Assembly (NCBI GenBank): GCA_964618975.1
Contig: CAZUDI010000015.1
Span: 1 to 64,000 of the forward strand
DNA: 64,000 nucleotides
Direction: 5' to 3'
DNA from: CAZUDI01 sp964618975
GTDB lineage: Bacteria; Desulfobacterota; Desulfomonilia; UBA1062
The notes beneath the pieces were generated by a model. The model was not told the origin of the DNA and ran no database searches. It worked only from the letters and a program-made list of their open reading frames with translations. Below are positions 1 to 7,736 of this stretch, one piece after another. Made by a program: the position numbers and the translations under genes. Numbering within the stretch: position 1 is the first letter of the stretch; every line of letters starts with the position of its first letter.

Positions 1-152
1 GTGACCTTGGCGTGGACGATGTCGCTCTCGTTGTAATAGCGTCCCTGCATCTCGTAGCTGCCGCTGAGTTTCAGCTCCACCGCCCATGCGGGCATGCTGA
101 AGGCCAGGGCGACAGCCGCCAAAAGAAACCATTTTACCCAATTACCCTTCAT
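1..152 (-). CDS. N-terminus of an outer-membrane beta-barrel (porin-like) protein, partial
   Basis: Only the first 50 codons are inside the window; the gene runs off the left edge. The start at 152 follows a good ribosome binding site (AAGGAGG, 7 nt upstream on the minus strand). The peptide has a classic Sec signal: MKGNWVKW, a hydrophobic stretch, then an AWA cleavage site near residue 24. The mature end (VELKLSGSYEMQGRYY) alternates polar and aromatic residues as in the first strand of a porin or similar barrel. The family cannot be fixed from this fragment. The A/T-rich stretch upstream (about 240-430) probably holds its promoter. Confidence 0.6.
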   Translation of the reverse strand, partial: MKGNWVKWFLLAAVALAFSMPAWAVELKLSGSYEMQGRYYNESDIVHAKV

Positions 153-502
153 AACCTTTCCTCCTTGCAAAGTAATACTTTTGAAGTACCCTGTGGCCTT
201 TGTGGGGCCCTTTTCCGCATACTATGTCTGCTTACCTAGCACCGCCCGCCGAGGTGTGTCAATCATCAAGCGGTTTTTCGTCAATAACCCATTCAATTTT
301 ATACAAAAAATATGCCATGCAAAAAAGATAGTTAAAACAATTAAATAAGCAGCGACAATCTCCATTGTGTTGTATTTATACAACAATCTATTGGGCTAAG
401 GTGGCAAAAATAATACAACCGGATTCAATCCTTGCCACGCCCCCAGGCCCAGGTGCTTAAGCGGGCAGATGTGCCATAGGTGCGGGATGCCCCCTTTGGG
501 CG
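153..502. other. A/T-rich intergenic region upstream of the porin-like gene
   Basis: This stretch has no convincing gene. It is much more A/T-rich (about 240-430) than its surroundings and contains the inverted repeat TGTTGTA-TTTA-TACAACA at 368-385. A related half-site (TACAAC) lies at 414-419. It lies upstream of the leftward porin-like gene, so it may carry its promoter and an operator; that is inference. Confidence 0.3.
368..385. promoter_or_regulatory. Candidate operator: 7-bp inverted repeat
   Basis: A perfect 7-bp inverted repeat, TGTTGTA and TACAACA, is separated by TTTA. The arms and short spacer suit a dimeric repressor better than a terminator, since no T-tract follows. The regulator is unknown. 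Confidence 0.25.
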
Positions 503-532
503 TTGACGGGTGTGCCCGCTTTCCCCTAGAAT
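503..532 (+). promoter_or_regulatory. Candidate sigma-70 promoter of the phosphomannomutase gene
   Basis: TTGACG (503-508) and TAGAAT (527-532) are 18 bp apart, each matching 5 of 6 consensus bases. Transcription would begin near 539 and leave a leader of about 120 nt before the start at 659. Confidence 0.4.
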
Positions 533-658
533 GTGGCCCCGGCAATCCCCACCACTGCAGCGTAGCGCAGGTCAGACAGGAGGTTCCAGGGCCGCGAGCG
601 GCCAGGGGCGGGATAAAGGCAACAGACACCAATGAATGATAACGATACGGAGGCTGGC

Positions 659-2026
659 ATGAACCCTCAGGTTTTCAGGGAATACGATATCCGCGGCAGG
701 GTGGGGAGCGACCTCGACGACGCCTTCGTGGCTGCTCTCGCCCGGGCCCTGGGCGTCTACTGGAGCGAGCACGGCGTGGAAAAAGTGGCCCTGGGGATGG
801 ATGCCCGCCTGAGTTCCCCGGGCTTCATGGGGATCCTCACGGAGGGAATCACCGCCAGCGGGATCGACGTGGTCGATCTCGGGCAGGTGCCCACCCCCCT
901 GATGTACTTCGCCCTCTTTCGCCTGGGGCTGGATGGCGGCCTCGAGATCACCGGCTCGCACAATCCGGCCGACAACAACGGCTTCAAGATCGCGCTGGGC
1001 AAGGCCACCATCTACGGCCGGGAGATCCAGATAATCCGGGAGCTCATGCAGCAGGGGATGACGGTCACAGGCCACGGCACGCTGACGGAATGCGACCTCG
1101 TCCCCGCCTATGTGGACGAGATCCTCTCTCGTATCCGGCCCTGTCCGCGCCGGCTCAAGATCGTCATCGACCCCGGCAACGGGGTCGGCGGCCAGGCCGC
1201 CCTGGCGGTCTTGGAAGGCCTGGGCATGCAGGTCACGGGCATCTGTATGCAGCCCGACGGGCAATTCCCTAACCACCATCCCGACCCCACCGTGGCCGAA
1301 GGCGTGGCCATGCTGCGCGAGGCGGTGCTGAGAGAGGGCGCCGATCTCGGCATCGGCTACGACGGCGATGCCGACCGCCTCGGCGTGATCGACTCCCGGG
1401 GAGAGGTGATCTACGGGGACATGATCACCACCGTCCTGGCGCGCGCCATCCTCTCCGAACACCCCGGAGCGAAGATCATCGGCGAGGTCAAGAGCTCGAA
1501 GGTGCTCTTCGACGAGGTGGCCCTTGCAGGCGGGGTGCCCATCATGGGCCGGGTGGGGCACTCGCTGATGAAGGCGCGCCTGATGGAGGAACAGGCGGCC
1601 CTGGCCGGCGAGATGAGCGGCCATATCTTCTTCAACGACCGCTGGTTCGGCTTCGACGACGCCGTCTACGCCTCGGCGCGCCTGGTGGAGATCCTCTCCA
1701 ACGCAGAATCCCCCCAGGCGATCTTCGACAGTCTGCCCCGCATGGTGAACACCCCCGAGATCCGCCTGGATTGCCCGGACGAGATCAAGTTCCGCGTGGT
1801 CGAGGACTTCACGGCCTATGCCCGGGAGCGCTACGAACGCTGCGTGGATATCGACGGCGTACGCTTCGAGGACGGCTCCGCCTGGGGCCTGGTGCGCCCC
1901 TCGAACACCCAGCCGGTGATCGTGCTGCGCTTCGAGGCCGCCGACGCCCATGGTCTCGAGTGTATTGAGAAGGATACGCGCGCCCGCCTGGATGAGATCG
2001 TCAGCATCCATGCAGACGGCACCTGA
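659..2026 (+). CDS. algC: Phosphomannomutase/phosphoglucomutase
   Basis: A cytoplasmic alpha-D-phosphohexomutase that interconverts mannose (or glucose) 6- and 1-phosphates, feeding GDP-mannose, UDP-glucose and LPS sugar synthesis. At 455 residues it has the family length. Visible motifs: the phosphoserine loop TGSHNP (about residue 98), the Mg-binding loop DGDADR (about 235), the sugar-binding GEMSGH (about 317) and the phosphate-binding RPSNTQP (about 412), in the order of the four domains. I chose 659 because GGAGG sits 6 nt upstream and the protein then begins MNPQVFREYDIRG as in homologues; an ATG at 632 is in frame but has no ribosome binding site. Whether mannose or glucose is preferred cannot be read from sequence. 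The gene appears monocistronic. Confidence 0.93.
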   Translation: MNPQVFREYDIRGRVGSDLDDAFVAALARALGVYWSEHGVEKVALGMDARLSSPGFMGILTEGITASGIDVVDLGQVPTPLMYFALFRLGLDGGLEITGSHNPADNNGFKIALGKATIYGREIQIIRELMQQGMTVTGHGTLTECDLVPAYVDEILSRIRPCPRRLKIVIDPGNGVGGQAALAVLEGLGMQVTGICMQPDGQFPNHHPDPTVAEGVAMLREAVLREGADLGIGYDGDADRLGVIDSRGEVIYGDMITTVLARAILSEHPGAKIIGEVKSSKVLFDEVALAGGVPIMGRVGHSLMKARLMEEQAALAGEMSGHIFFNDRWFGFDDAVYASARLVEILSNAESPQAIFDSLPRMVNTPEIRLDCPDEIKFRVVEDFTAYARERYERCVDIDGVRFEDGSAWGLVRPSNTQPVIVLRFEAADAHGLECIEKDTRARLDEIVSIHADGT

Positions 2027-2253
2027 ATAAACGGAATTAAGCAATAACGGCTCGACCTCTCCCAGGCCCCCTCCTTTCCAGGAGGTGGCTGTCGCTTCTG
2101 AACGGGTGGAGAAAGGGCCGCAGACTGCGCGTCTCCCCGGGGGATGGACGGGCGTGTTTTATGTAACTCGCCGGGAATAAAGCAGGCTTCTATGCGTCAG
2201 GGCCCCCGCGGGAGCACCTGTGTCCTTCGGCCTTGTGCCGGGAGAGTTTTTCA

Positions 2254-2259
2254 TATAAT
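2254..2259 (+). promoter_or_regulatory. Candidate -10 element (TATAAT) before the SH3 gene
   Basis: A perfect TATAAT lies in a locally A/T-rich patch 53 bp before the start at 2312. The -35 region is weak: TTGTGC at 2233-2238 gives only a 15-bp spacer. No gene is seen in 2027-2311. Confidence 0.3.
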
Positions 2260-2311
2260 TATTCCAGTGATAGATCGTTGCTGGGGAATCATGGTGAAGA
2301 GGGGTTCGATT

Positions 2312-2989
2312 ATGAAGCAAAGAACGGTTGCGGTGCTGGTGGCCTTGCTGGCTTTGATGCTGTCGCCCGACGCAGTGGTCATGGCCAAGGGCATGTATGT
2401 GCGAGACTGGATCACCATCTCGGTCCGCAGCGGCCCCTATGACGATGCCAAGATAATCGGCATGGCCAACACGAACGACTACCTGGAGATCGTCGACGAG
2501 CGCGATCAGTGGTCCAAGGTCAGGATCCCGGCCGGCAAGGATGGCTGGGTGCAGAACCGCTTCCTCACGGACAAGACCCCCAAGGCCCTGATCATCGATC
2601 AGCTCAATGAGAAGGTCCAGTCGCTGTCCGAGGATATCCGGACGCAGCGGGAGGAGAACAAACAGCTCAGCAAGGAGAACCGGGAACAGAAGTTCAGGAT
2701 CAGCAGCCTGACCAAGGAGATCGAGGGCGCCCGCAAGGACTATGAGGACCTCCAGAAGGCCTCGAGTTCCTACATGGATCTCAAGACCGACTATGATACC
2801 CTCAAGGCCCGCGACACGCAGCGCTCCGGGGACATGGAGCTTCTGCTCAAGGAAAACCGGCGCCTGAAGACCTCGGAACGCATGGTCTTCACCCTCATCG
2901 GGGGGGGGTTCATCGTCCTGGGGCTGGTGCTGGGGATCATCCTGCAGACCCTGAGGTCCAGGCCCAAGAAGTCGGGCTTCCGCTTTTAG
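2312..2989 (+). CDS. YgiM-like SH3-domain protein, periplasmic with C-terminal membrane anchor
   Basis: The 225-residue protein has an N-terminal signal (MKQRTVAVLVALLALM, cleavage after the alanines), then a bacterial SH3 domain (about residues 27-90, with VRSGP and GWVQNRFL). A long charged coiled coil follows (about 105-185). A single transmembrane helix near 195-215 precedes a basic tail RSRPKKSGFRF. This order matches the family exemplified by E. coli YgiM, whose role is poorly known; SH3b domains usually bind peptidoglycan or its peptides. The start at 2312 has GAGGGG 7 nt upstream; in-frame starts at 2144 and 2291 would place extra residues ahead of the signal peptide. The next gene begins 14 bp downstream, so the two may be cotranscribed. 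Confidence 0.8.
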   Translation: MKQRTVAVLVALLALMLSPDAVVMAKGMYVRDWITISVRSGPYDDAKIIGMANTNDYLEIVDERDQWSKVRIPAGKDGWVQNRFLTDKTPKALIIDQLNEKVQSLSEDIRTQREENKQLSKENREQKFRISSLTKEIEGARKDYEDLQKASSSYMDLKTDYDTLKARDTQRSGDMELLLKENRRLKTSERMVFTLIGGGFIVLGLVLGIILQTLRSRPKKSGFRF

Positions 2990-3002
2990 GCAGGGGGCGT
3001 GT

Positions 3003-3986
3003 ATGCTGAAGAAATACGATAAGTTGAGCCACCAGGTCACCTTCCAGGGCATCTTGAGGGCGCGCAGTGCCCTGCGGCAGTATCTCAAGCCCACCAACCT
3101 CATCTATTACTCCGAGTTGAGCCGGCTCGTCGGGGCCGAGACCTTCGTCAAGCATGAGAATCATCAGCCCACGGGATCCTTCAAGATCCGGGGGGCGGTG
3201 AACTTCCTCCATGCCCTGCCGAAAGAAGAGGTGGAGAACGGGGTGCTGGTGGCAACCCGCGGCAACCACGGCTTTGCCATGGCCTGGGCGGCGCAGTGGT
3301 TCAAGACCCCCTGCACCGTGGTGGTGCCCGAGCATAACAACCCCGAGACCAACCGCATCATCGAGGGCTGCGGGGCCGAGCTCATCGAGCACGGGCAGGA
3401 CTTCTACGACGCCCAGTTCTACTGCGACGAACTGGTCAACGCCGCCGGCTACTACTACGTGGAGCAGGGCAATGAGCCCGAGATTCTCAACGGGCTGGGG
3501 ACCATGGGGCTCGAAATCTTCGAGGACCTCCCGGATGTGGATGTGATCATCTGCCCTGTTGGCGGCGGGTCCGGCTGCGCCTCGCTGATCCGCGTGGCCA
3601 AGGCCATCAATGCCCAGGTGGAGATCATCGGGGTCCAGGCCGAGAAGGCCCCCGCCTTCTACCAGGCCTGGAAACGGGGGGAGTGGTGCGTGTTGGATGA
3701 GGCATCCACCCTCGCCGACGGCCTGGCTGCCCGCAGCGTCTTCCAGCTGCCCTATTTCATCATGAAGGACACCATCGACGATGTGGTGCTGCTCAGCGAG
3801 GAGGAGCTCCTGGAAGGGATCCGCCTGGCGCTGGAGGCGACCCACAACCTGGCCGAGGCGGCCGGGGCGGCGTCCATCATGGCCGCCCTCAAGCTCAGGG
3901 AGCGCCTGGCCGGCAAAAAGGTGGTGCTGGTCATGTCCGGGGGTAACATCGACCGCGAAAACCTTAACCGTGCCCTGAAGCCCTGA
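3003..3986 (+). CDS. Threonine/serine dehydratase-like PLP-dependent ammonia-lyase
   Basis: A fold-type II PLP enzyme of 327 residues. The cofactor lysine is in SFKIRGA (K61), the substrate loop is TRGNHG (85-90) and the phosphate-binding loop is GGGSG (187-191). There is no C-terminal ACT domain, so it is like catabolic threonine dehydratase (TdcB), serine racemase or threo-3-hydroxyaspartate ammonia-lyase rather than biosynthetic IlvA. The loop TRGNHG replaces the more usual SSGNHAQ, and GGGSG replaces GGGGL, so the substrate is uncertain. It ends 6 bp from the convergent porB. If the substrate is threonine, the product 2-oxobutyrate could be oxidised to propionyl-CoA by the neighbouring ferredoxin oxidoreductase; that link is inference. 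Confidence 0.75.
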   Translation: MLKKYDKLSHQVTFQGILRARSALRQYLKPTNLIYYSELSRLVGAETFVKHENHQPTGSFKIRGAVNFLHALPKEEVENGVLVATRGNHGFAMAWAAQWFKTPCTVVVPEHNNPETNRIIEGCGAELIEHGQDFYDAQFYCDELVNAAGYYYVEQGNEPEILNGLGTMGLEIFEDLPDVDVIICPVGGGSGCASLIRVAKAINAQVEIIGVQAEKAPAFYQAWKRGEWCVLDEASTLADGLAARSVFQLPYFIMKDTIDDVVLLSEEELLEGIRLALEATHNLAEAAGAASIMAALKLRERLAGKKVVLVMSGGNIDRENLNRALKP

Positions 3987-3992
3987 TCCCTG

Positions 3993-4904
3993 CTAGCCCA
4001 GATTCTCGGTCACGGCGTAGTAGTTTTCCCACTTGGAGTCGATTTGCGCCTGGATGCGCTGAAGCACCTCGTCGTCCAAAAGCCGGAAGCGCCGCTGGGA
4101 GCGGTAGTATTCGCTCACCGGCACAAGCTTGCGCTTCTCGAGGATCTTGCGGGAGGCCCCCGTCAGGTTGAACTGGAAGTTTTCCACCTCGTACAGGTCG
4201 AAGACCCCCGTCTCCACGGCGAGCTTGCCCACCTTGACCGCATAGCGCGGGTCGAAACCCCACCCGGGCGGGCAGGGGATGTGGATGTGGATGTATTTCG
4301 TGCCGGGCAGATCCTTGGCCTTGATGATCTTGTCATAGAGATCCAGCGGATAGGCGGCCGAGCAGGTGGCCACATAACTGATGCCGTGGGCGGCCAGGAT
4401 GGCCGGGACGTTCTTCTTGCGTTGGAGCTTGCCCAGCAGGGGGGTATTGGCGGTGATGGCCCCCTCGGGTGTGGTCCCGGAGCGTTGGACCCCGGTATTC
4501 ATGTAGCCCTCGTTGTCGTAGCAGAAGTAGATGAAGTTGTCGCCCCTCTCACAGGCCCCCGAGAGGGCCTGCAGCCCGATATCGCTCGTACCGCCGTCGC
4601 CGGCCCAACCCGCCACGGTGATCCCCTGCCGGCCCCGGGCCTTGAGCGCCCCCAGCAGGCCCGTGGCCGCGGCCGCGGTGGAGGCAAAGGTGACGTTCAG
4701 GCAGGGCAGCTTGGTCGCGGCAATGGGGTAGAGCCCCTGCAGCACGGTCAGGCAGCTCGGCGGCACGACGAGGAGGGTGTTTTTTCCCAGGGCCTTGAGC
4801 CCGATACGGTAGGCAATGGCCAGCGCGCAGCCCGAACAGGCCCGCGTTCCGGGCTGGACGAACTCCTCTTCCGGAAGGCTCAGGATCGTGGTCTTTGCAT
4901 GCAT
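3993..4904 (-). CDS. porB: 2-oxoacid (pyruvate-type):ferredoxin oxidoreductase, beta subunit
   Basis: The thiamine-diphosphate-binding subunit of the CoA-acylating oxidoreductase that converts pyruvate (or another 2-oxoacid) and CoA to acyl-CoA, CO2 and reduced ferredoxin. At 303 residues it fits PorB. Motifs: CSGC (residues 23-26), which helps bind an Fe-S cluster, GDGGTSDIG near residue 102 and NEGYMNTG near 130 (TPP/Mg binding), followed by QRSGTTPEGA. The YMNTG-QRS-TP-GA pattern is that of pyruvate enzymes rather than 2-oxoglutarate enzymes. It is the last gene of the leftward porC-porD-porA-porB operon, 64 bp after porA. Substrate range (pyruvate, 2-oxobutyrate or branched) is not certain. 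Confidence 0.88.
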   Translation of the reverse strand: MHAKTTILSLPEEEFVQPGTRACSGCALAIAYRIGLKALGKNTLLVVPPSCLTVLQGLYPIAATKLPCLNVTFASTAAAATGLLGALKARGRQGITVAGWAGDGGTSDIGLQALSGACERGDNFIYFCYDNEGYMNTGVQRSGTTPEGAITANTPLLGKLQRKKNVPAILAAHGISYVATCSAAYPLDLYDKIIKAKDLPGTKYIHIHIPCPPGWGFDPRYAVKVGKLAVETGVFDLYEVENFQFNLTGASRKILEKRKLVPVSEYYRSQRRFRLLDDEVLQRIQAQIDSKWENYYAVTENLG

Positions 4905-4968
4905 CTTCGTGTTCCTCTCTTGGCCGGGTCAGGGGCCTCACGGCGAAATAAAGTCCCCCCGGCGACAA

Positions 4969-6162
4969 TCAGATCTTCAGCCCGATCCAGCCCATGGCGG
5001 GAACGGCTTCCTTCCCCCGGGTGCAGGCACGGCGTAGCGCGTCCTCGAGGTCCGCAGTCCTGATCTCCCGGCCGCCCAGGCCCAGGATGAAGTGCTCGAG
5101 CTCGGGACGCTTGGGGGTGTTGTACAGGGCGGCCTTGATGTCCGCGCTCAGGGCGCCTTCGTACCCGTAGCTCAGGGCCTTTTCGAAGACAACCACCCGC
5201 CGGGCCTTTCTCAAGACCGCGGCGATCTGCTGGTCGGGGAACGGCCGGTACAGGCGCACGCTGGCGACCCCGAGGGCCAGGCCCTCTTTCCTCAGAATCT
5301 CGGCCACATCGCGCAGCTGGTAGGAAAGCGACCCCAGCGCCACGGCGATGAACTCGGCATCGTCGCAGCGGTAGGTCTCAACATAGGGATCGCTGCTGCG
5401 GTCGAAGGTATCCTGAAAGCGTTTTTCAACCTGTGAGGCGGCGTCCAGCGCCCCGCGCAGGTCCTCCTGCAGGAGGTAGCGGATTTCCATATACCCGTGG
5501 GCCATCCTCCCGTGCACGTCCGGCCGGGGCTCCGGCAGGGTCACGGTGTTGAGGTTGGCGGGACGCTCCGGGTCCAGGACGTAATCCGGCCGATAGGGTG
5601 GCAGGAAGGCATCCGCCTGGGCCTGATCGGGCACCTCGAAGGGCATGTAGGTGTGGGAGAGGAGGTAGCCGTCATAGCAGACCATGACCGGGATGCTGGT
5701 CTGCTCGGCCAGCAGGAAGGCCTTGAGCACCGCGTCGATGATCTGCTGGTGGTCGTTGACATACATCTGGATCCAGCCGGTGTCGCGCTGGGAGATGGAA
5801 TCCTGATGGTCGTTCCAGACGGTCCAGGGCGAGCCCACGCCCCGGTTGACCACGCACATCACGATCGGCAGCCGGGCGCCTGCCGCCCAGTGGATCTGTT
5901 CGTGCATGTACAAAAGCCCGTTGGCGCTCGTGGCGGTGAAGGCCCGCGCCCCGGCGCTGGCGGCCGCGATGCAGACTGCCAGGGCCGAATGCTCGCTCTC
6001 CACCGGGATGTACTCGGCTTGCATGTCGCCGGATTCGATGTATTCCGAGAGCTTCTCCGTGACCGGGGTCTGGGGGGTGATGGGGTAGGCCGCGATCACC
6101 TGGGCCCGGGCGAGTTTCACCCCCAGGGCGGCGGCCACATTTCCGGATTCAATGATGTGCAT
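4969..6162 (-). CDS. porA: 2-oxoacid (pyruvate-type):ferredoxin oxidoreductase, alpha subunit
   Basis: The catalytic alpha subunit, 397 residues, with the Pyr domain (AYPITPQTP near residue 24, VESEHSA near 51), the SANGLLYMHE segment and a C-terminal transketolase-like domain. I placed the start at 6162, where the protein begins MHIIESGNVAAALG like homologues. This start lies inside the last codons of porD (14-nt overlap, different frame), which implies translational coupling. A longer in-frame reading to 6240 would overlap porD by about 90 nt and adds an arginine/proline-rich stretch not expected in the family. Confidence 0.88.
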   Translation of the reverse strand: MHIIESGNVAAALGVKLARAQVIAAYPITPQTPVTEKLSEYIESGDMQAEYIPVESEHSALAVCIAAASAGARAFTATSANGLLYMHEQIHWAAGARLPIVMCVVNRGVGSPWTVWNDHQDSISQRDTGWIQMYVNDHQQIIDAVLKAFLLAEQTSIPVMVCYDGYLLSHTYMPFEVPDQAQADAFLPPYRPDYVLDPERPANLNTVTLPEPRPDVHGRMAHGYMEIRYLLQEDLRGALDAASQVEKRFQDTFDRSSDPYVETYRCDDAEFIAVALGSLSYQLRDVAEILRKEGLALGVASVRLYRPFPDQQIAAVLRKARRVVVFEKALSYGYEGALSADIKAALYNTPKRPELEHFILGLGGREIRTADLEDALRRACTRGKEAVPAMGWIGLKI

Positions 6163-6475
6163 CGTCGGCCTGGTCCTCCTCTGTGATGAAGCGGGCTTCC
6201 TCCACCATGGTGATGGCCTTGGTGGGGCATTCCTCGGCACAGATGCCGCAGCCCTTGCAGTATTCGAGGTCGATGGTGGGCGGGATGGTCTGGGTGATCA
6301 CCGCATCGGGGCAGTACAGCCAGCAGATGAAGCAGGCCTTGGCGTTGCGTTTGACCGGGATGCAGAGATTCGGATCCAGCACGGGGCGTAACACCCGCCA
6401 GGAGCCGGTCCGTCCGCCGTCGCCGGGGCCGGTTTCGCTGTGCGATGTGATCTTTCCGCATTCCCTGGTGCCCAT
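6149..6475 (-). CDS. porD: 2-oxoacid:ferredoxin oxidoreductase, delta (ferredoxin) subunit
   Basis: A 108-residue 2[4Fe-4S] ferredoxin-type subunit that carries electrons from the TPP site to free ferredoxin. It has the family's TGSWRVLRP segment. The C-terminal cluster motif is canonical (CKGCGICAEECP). The N-terminal motif is odd: where homologues usually show CxxCxxCxxxCP, this one reads ACFICWLYCP with alanine at the first ligand position. A cysteine ten residues before the motif (NLCIPV) could substitute, giving C-x9-C-x2-C-x3-C. The gene starts 1 bp after porC and overlaps porA by 14 bp. Confidence 0.87.
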   Translation of the reverse strand: MGTRECGKITSHSETGPGDGGRTGSWRVLRPVLDPNLCIPVKRNAKACFICWLYCPDAVITQTIPPTIDLEYCKGCGICAEECPTKAITMVEEARFITEEDQADDAHH

Positions 6476-6476
6476 C

Positions 6477-7046
6477 TTAAGCCCCTCCGATACAGGTCTG
6501 ATCGTACGCCAGGCCCGCGGCCCGGGCGTTTTCTTCCGGTTTGATGCCCTGGAATTCCTCGCGGATGGCCTGGGTCAGGAGCCCCATATCCATATTCATG
6601 AAGTCGCAGGCCCGCGCCAGGCTGCCGATGATGCCGCTGTTGACCACGCCCTTGGGCAATCCGGCCTGACCCGCGAGCGAGGTGATGTCGCAGGTCGCCA
6701 CCCTGATGCCATTGGATGCGTAGTTGGTCGGTTTAAGAGGCGAATTCAGCACCAGGGTTCCCCGGTCCTTGAGCCCGTGCAGGACATCCACCTCGCCCAG
6801 TAGTAGGTGGTCGAGCACCACCACCACGTCCGGGAATTCGATCGGCGAGAGGTCGTAGATCTTGTCCCGGGAAATCTTGAGGGAGGTGAATACCGGGGCC
6901 CCCCGGCGTTCCGTGCCGAAGGTGGGCACCATGACGATGCCCCGGTAGCCCGCCTCAAAGCCTGCCTTGGCGACGATCTTGGCGGCCGTAATGGCGCCCT
7001 GGCCACCCCGGCCGTGCCATCTGATTCCGATCATGTCTGTCTTCAT
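6477..7046 (-). CDS. porC: 2-oxoacid:ferredoxin oxidoreductase, gamma subunit
   Basis: The gamma subunit (about 189 residues), first gene of the operon. The N-terminal GxGGQG motif is clear (WHGRGGQGAITAAK), followed by the family's PTFGTERRGAPVFTSLKIS segment, which in the known enzymes helps close the CoA site. I prefer the ATG at 7046 because GGTGGAG lies just upstream; a GTG at 7055 and ATG at 7034 are in frame. A perfect 10-bp inverted repeat (7086-7117) lies 40 bp upstream, between this operon and the lrp-like gene, and may be its operator. Confidence 0.87.
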   Translation of the reverse strand: MKTDMIGIRWHGRGGQGAITAAKIVAKAGFEAGYRGIVMVPTFGTERRGAPVFTSLKISRDKIYDLSPIEFPDVVVVLDHLLLGEVDVLHGLKDRGTLVLNSPLKPTNYASNGIRVATCDITSLAGQAGLPKGVVNSGIIGSLARACDFMNMDMGLLTQAIREEFQGIKPEENARAAGLAYDQTCIGGA

Positions 7047-7085
7047 TCTCTCCACCTGCAGGCCTTTCTCGCCTGTCGTACGTGT

Positions 7086-7117
7086 GTGCGTTCATGATGC
7101 CTATCGGATGAACGCAC
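7086..7117. promoter_or_regulatory. Candidate operator upstream of porCDAB (10-bp inverted repeat)
   Basis: GTGCGTTCAT and ATGAACGCAC form perfect arms around a 12-nt spacer. On the minus strand no T-run follows, so this is not an obvious terminator for the lrp-like gene. Its place, 40 bp before porC and next to an Lrp/AsnC gene, suggests a regulator site or a leader hairpin. Confidence 0.4.
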
Positions 7118-7147
7118 CGATGCAATTAATACACAACGATCAGGATT

Positions 7148-7612
7148 TCAATTCGGAATCACCCATTTGTTGTAGCTCTTGAGGAGCAGGAAGGTTTCGG
7201 TCTTGCCGATGCCTTCGATGCCCGAGAGCTCATTGGAGAGGAAGTGGATGATGCCCCTGTTGGAATCCACGAGGATCTCGACCAGGAAATCGTAGCGGCC
7301 GGAGACGACCGCGACGTTCCGGACGCTCGGCAGCTCCGCGATCTGGCGTCCGATACTCTCGAGGCCGGAGGCGGATTGGACTTCCAGGGCGATCAGCGCC
7401 ACCACCTGGTCTTCGAAGGCCTCGTGATTGATCAGACCGGAGATGCGCACCTGTCCGGACTGAATCAGCCTGTTCAGGCGATTCCGTATGGTAGCCTCCG
7501 CCAGGCCGAGGTTCTGGGCCATGGCCTTGGCCGTGATCCGGCCGTCATGCGCGAGGAGATCGATGATCAAGCGATCGGTTTCGTCAAAGCGCTCCCTTGT
7601 CAATGTGTTCAC
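7148..7612 (-). CDS. Lrp/AsnC family transcriptional regulator
   Basis: A 154-residue amino-acid-responsive regulator. An N-terminal winged helix-turn-helix (about residues 10-60, ETDRLIIDLLAHDGR and LGLAEATIRNRLNRLI) precedes an RAM/AsnC ligand-binding domain (about 68-150). The start is GTG at 7612, with GGAAGG just upstream. It is transcribed in the same direction as and directly before porCDAB, and the amino-acid lyase gene is at the other end of that operon. Control of por by an amino acid or 2-oxoacid signal is therefore plausible but not shown. The effector is unknown. Confidence 0.85.
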   Translation of the reverse strand: MNTLTRERFDETDRLIIDLLAHDGRITAKAMAQNLGLAEATIRNRLNRLIQSGQVRISGLINHEAFEDQVVALIALEVQSASGLESIGRQIAELPSVRNVAVVSGRYDFLVEILVDSNRGIIHFLSNELSGIEGIGKTETFLLLKSYNKWVIPN

Positions 7613-7736
7613 ACCGCCTTCCTGAGGATCCTCAAGCGACTATATATCAATCCGATTTTTTGATCAAGGCACATACTTTGCATTGTTTATTGAAAAACGT
7701 GGCATAGGACGTGCGAGCTGACGGGGAGGGATGAAT

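Noticed and set aside
572..2044. 490-codon open frame on the minus strand across the phosphomannomutase gene
   Set aside because: It mirrors the real gene in a G/C-rich region, has no family motifs and is rich in His, Asp, Gly and Leu runs typical of antisense frames.
7620..7736. c-di-GMP riboswitch before the GGDEF/PilZ genes
   Set aside because: I looked for the GEMM core in this and other gaps near c-di-GMP genes and saw no match.
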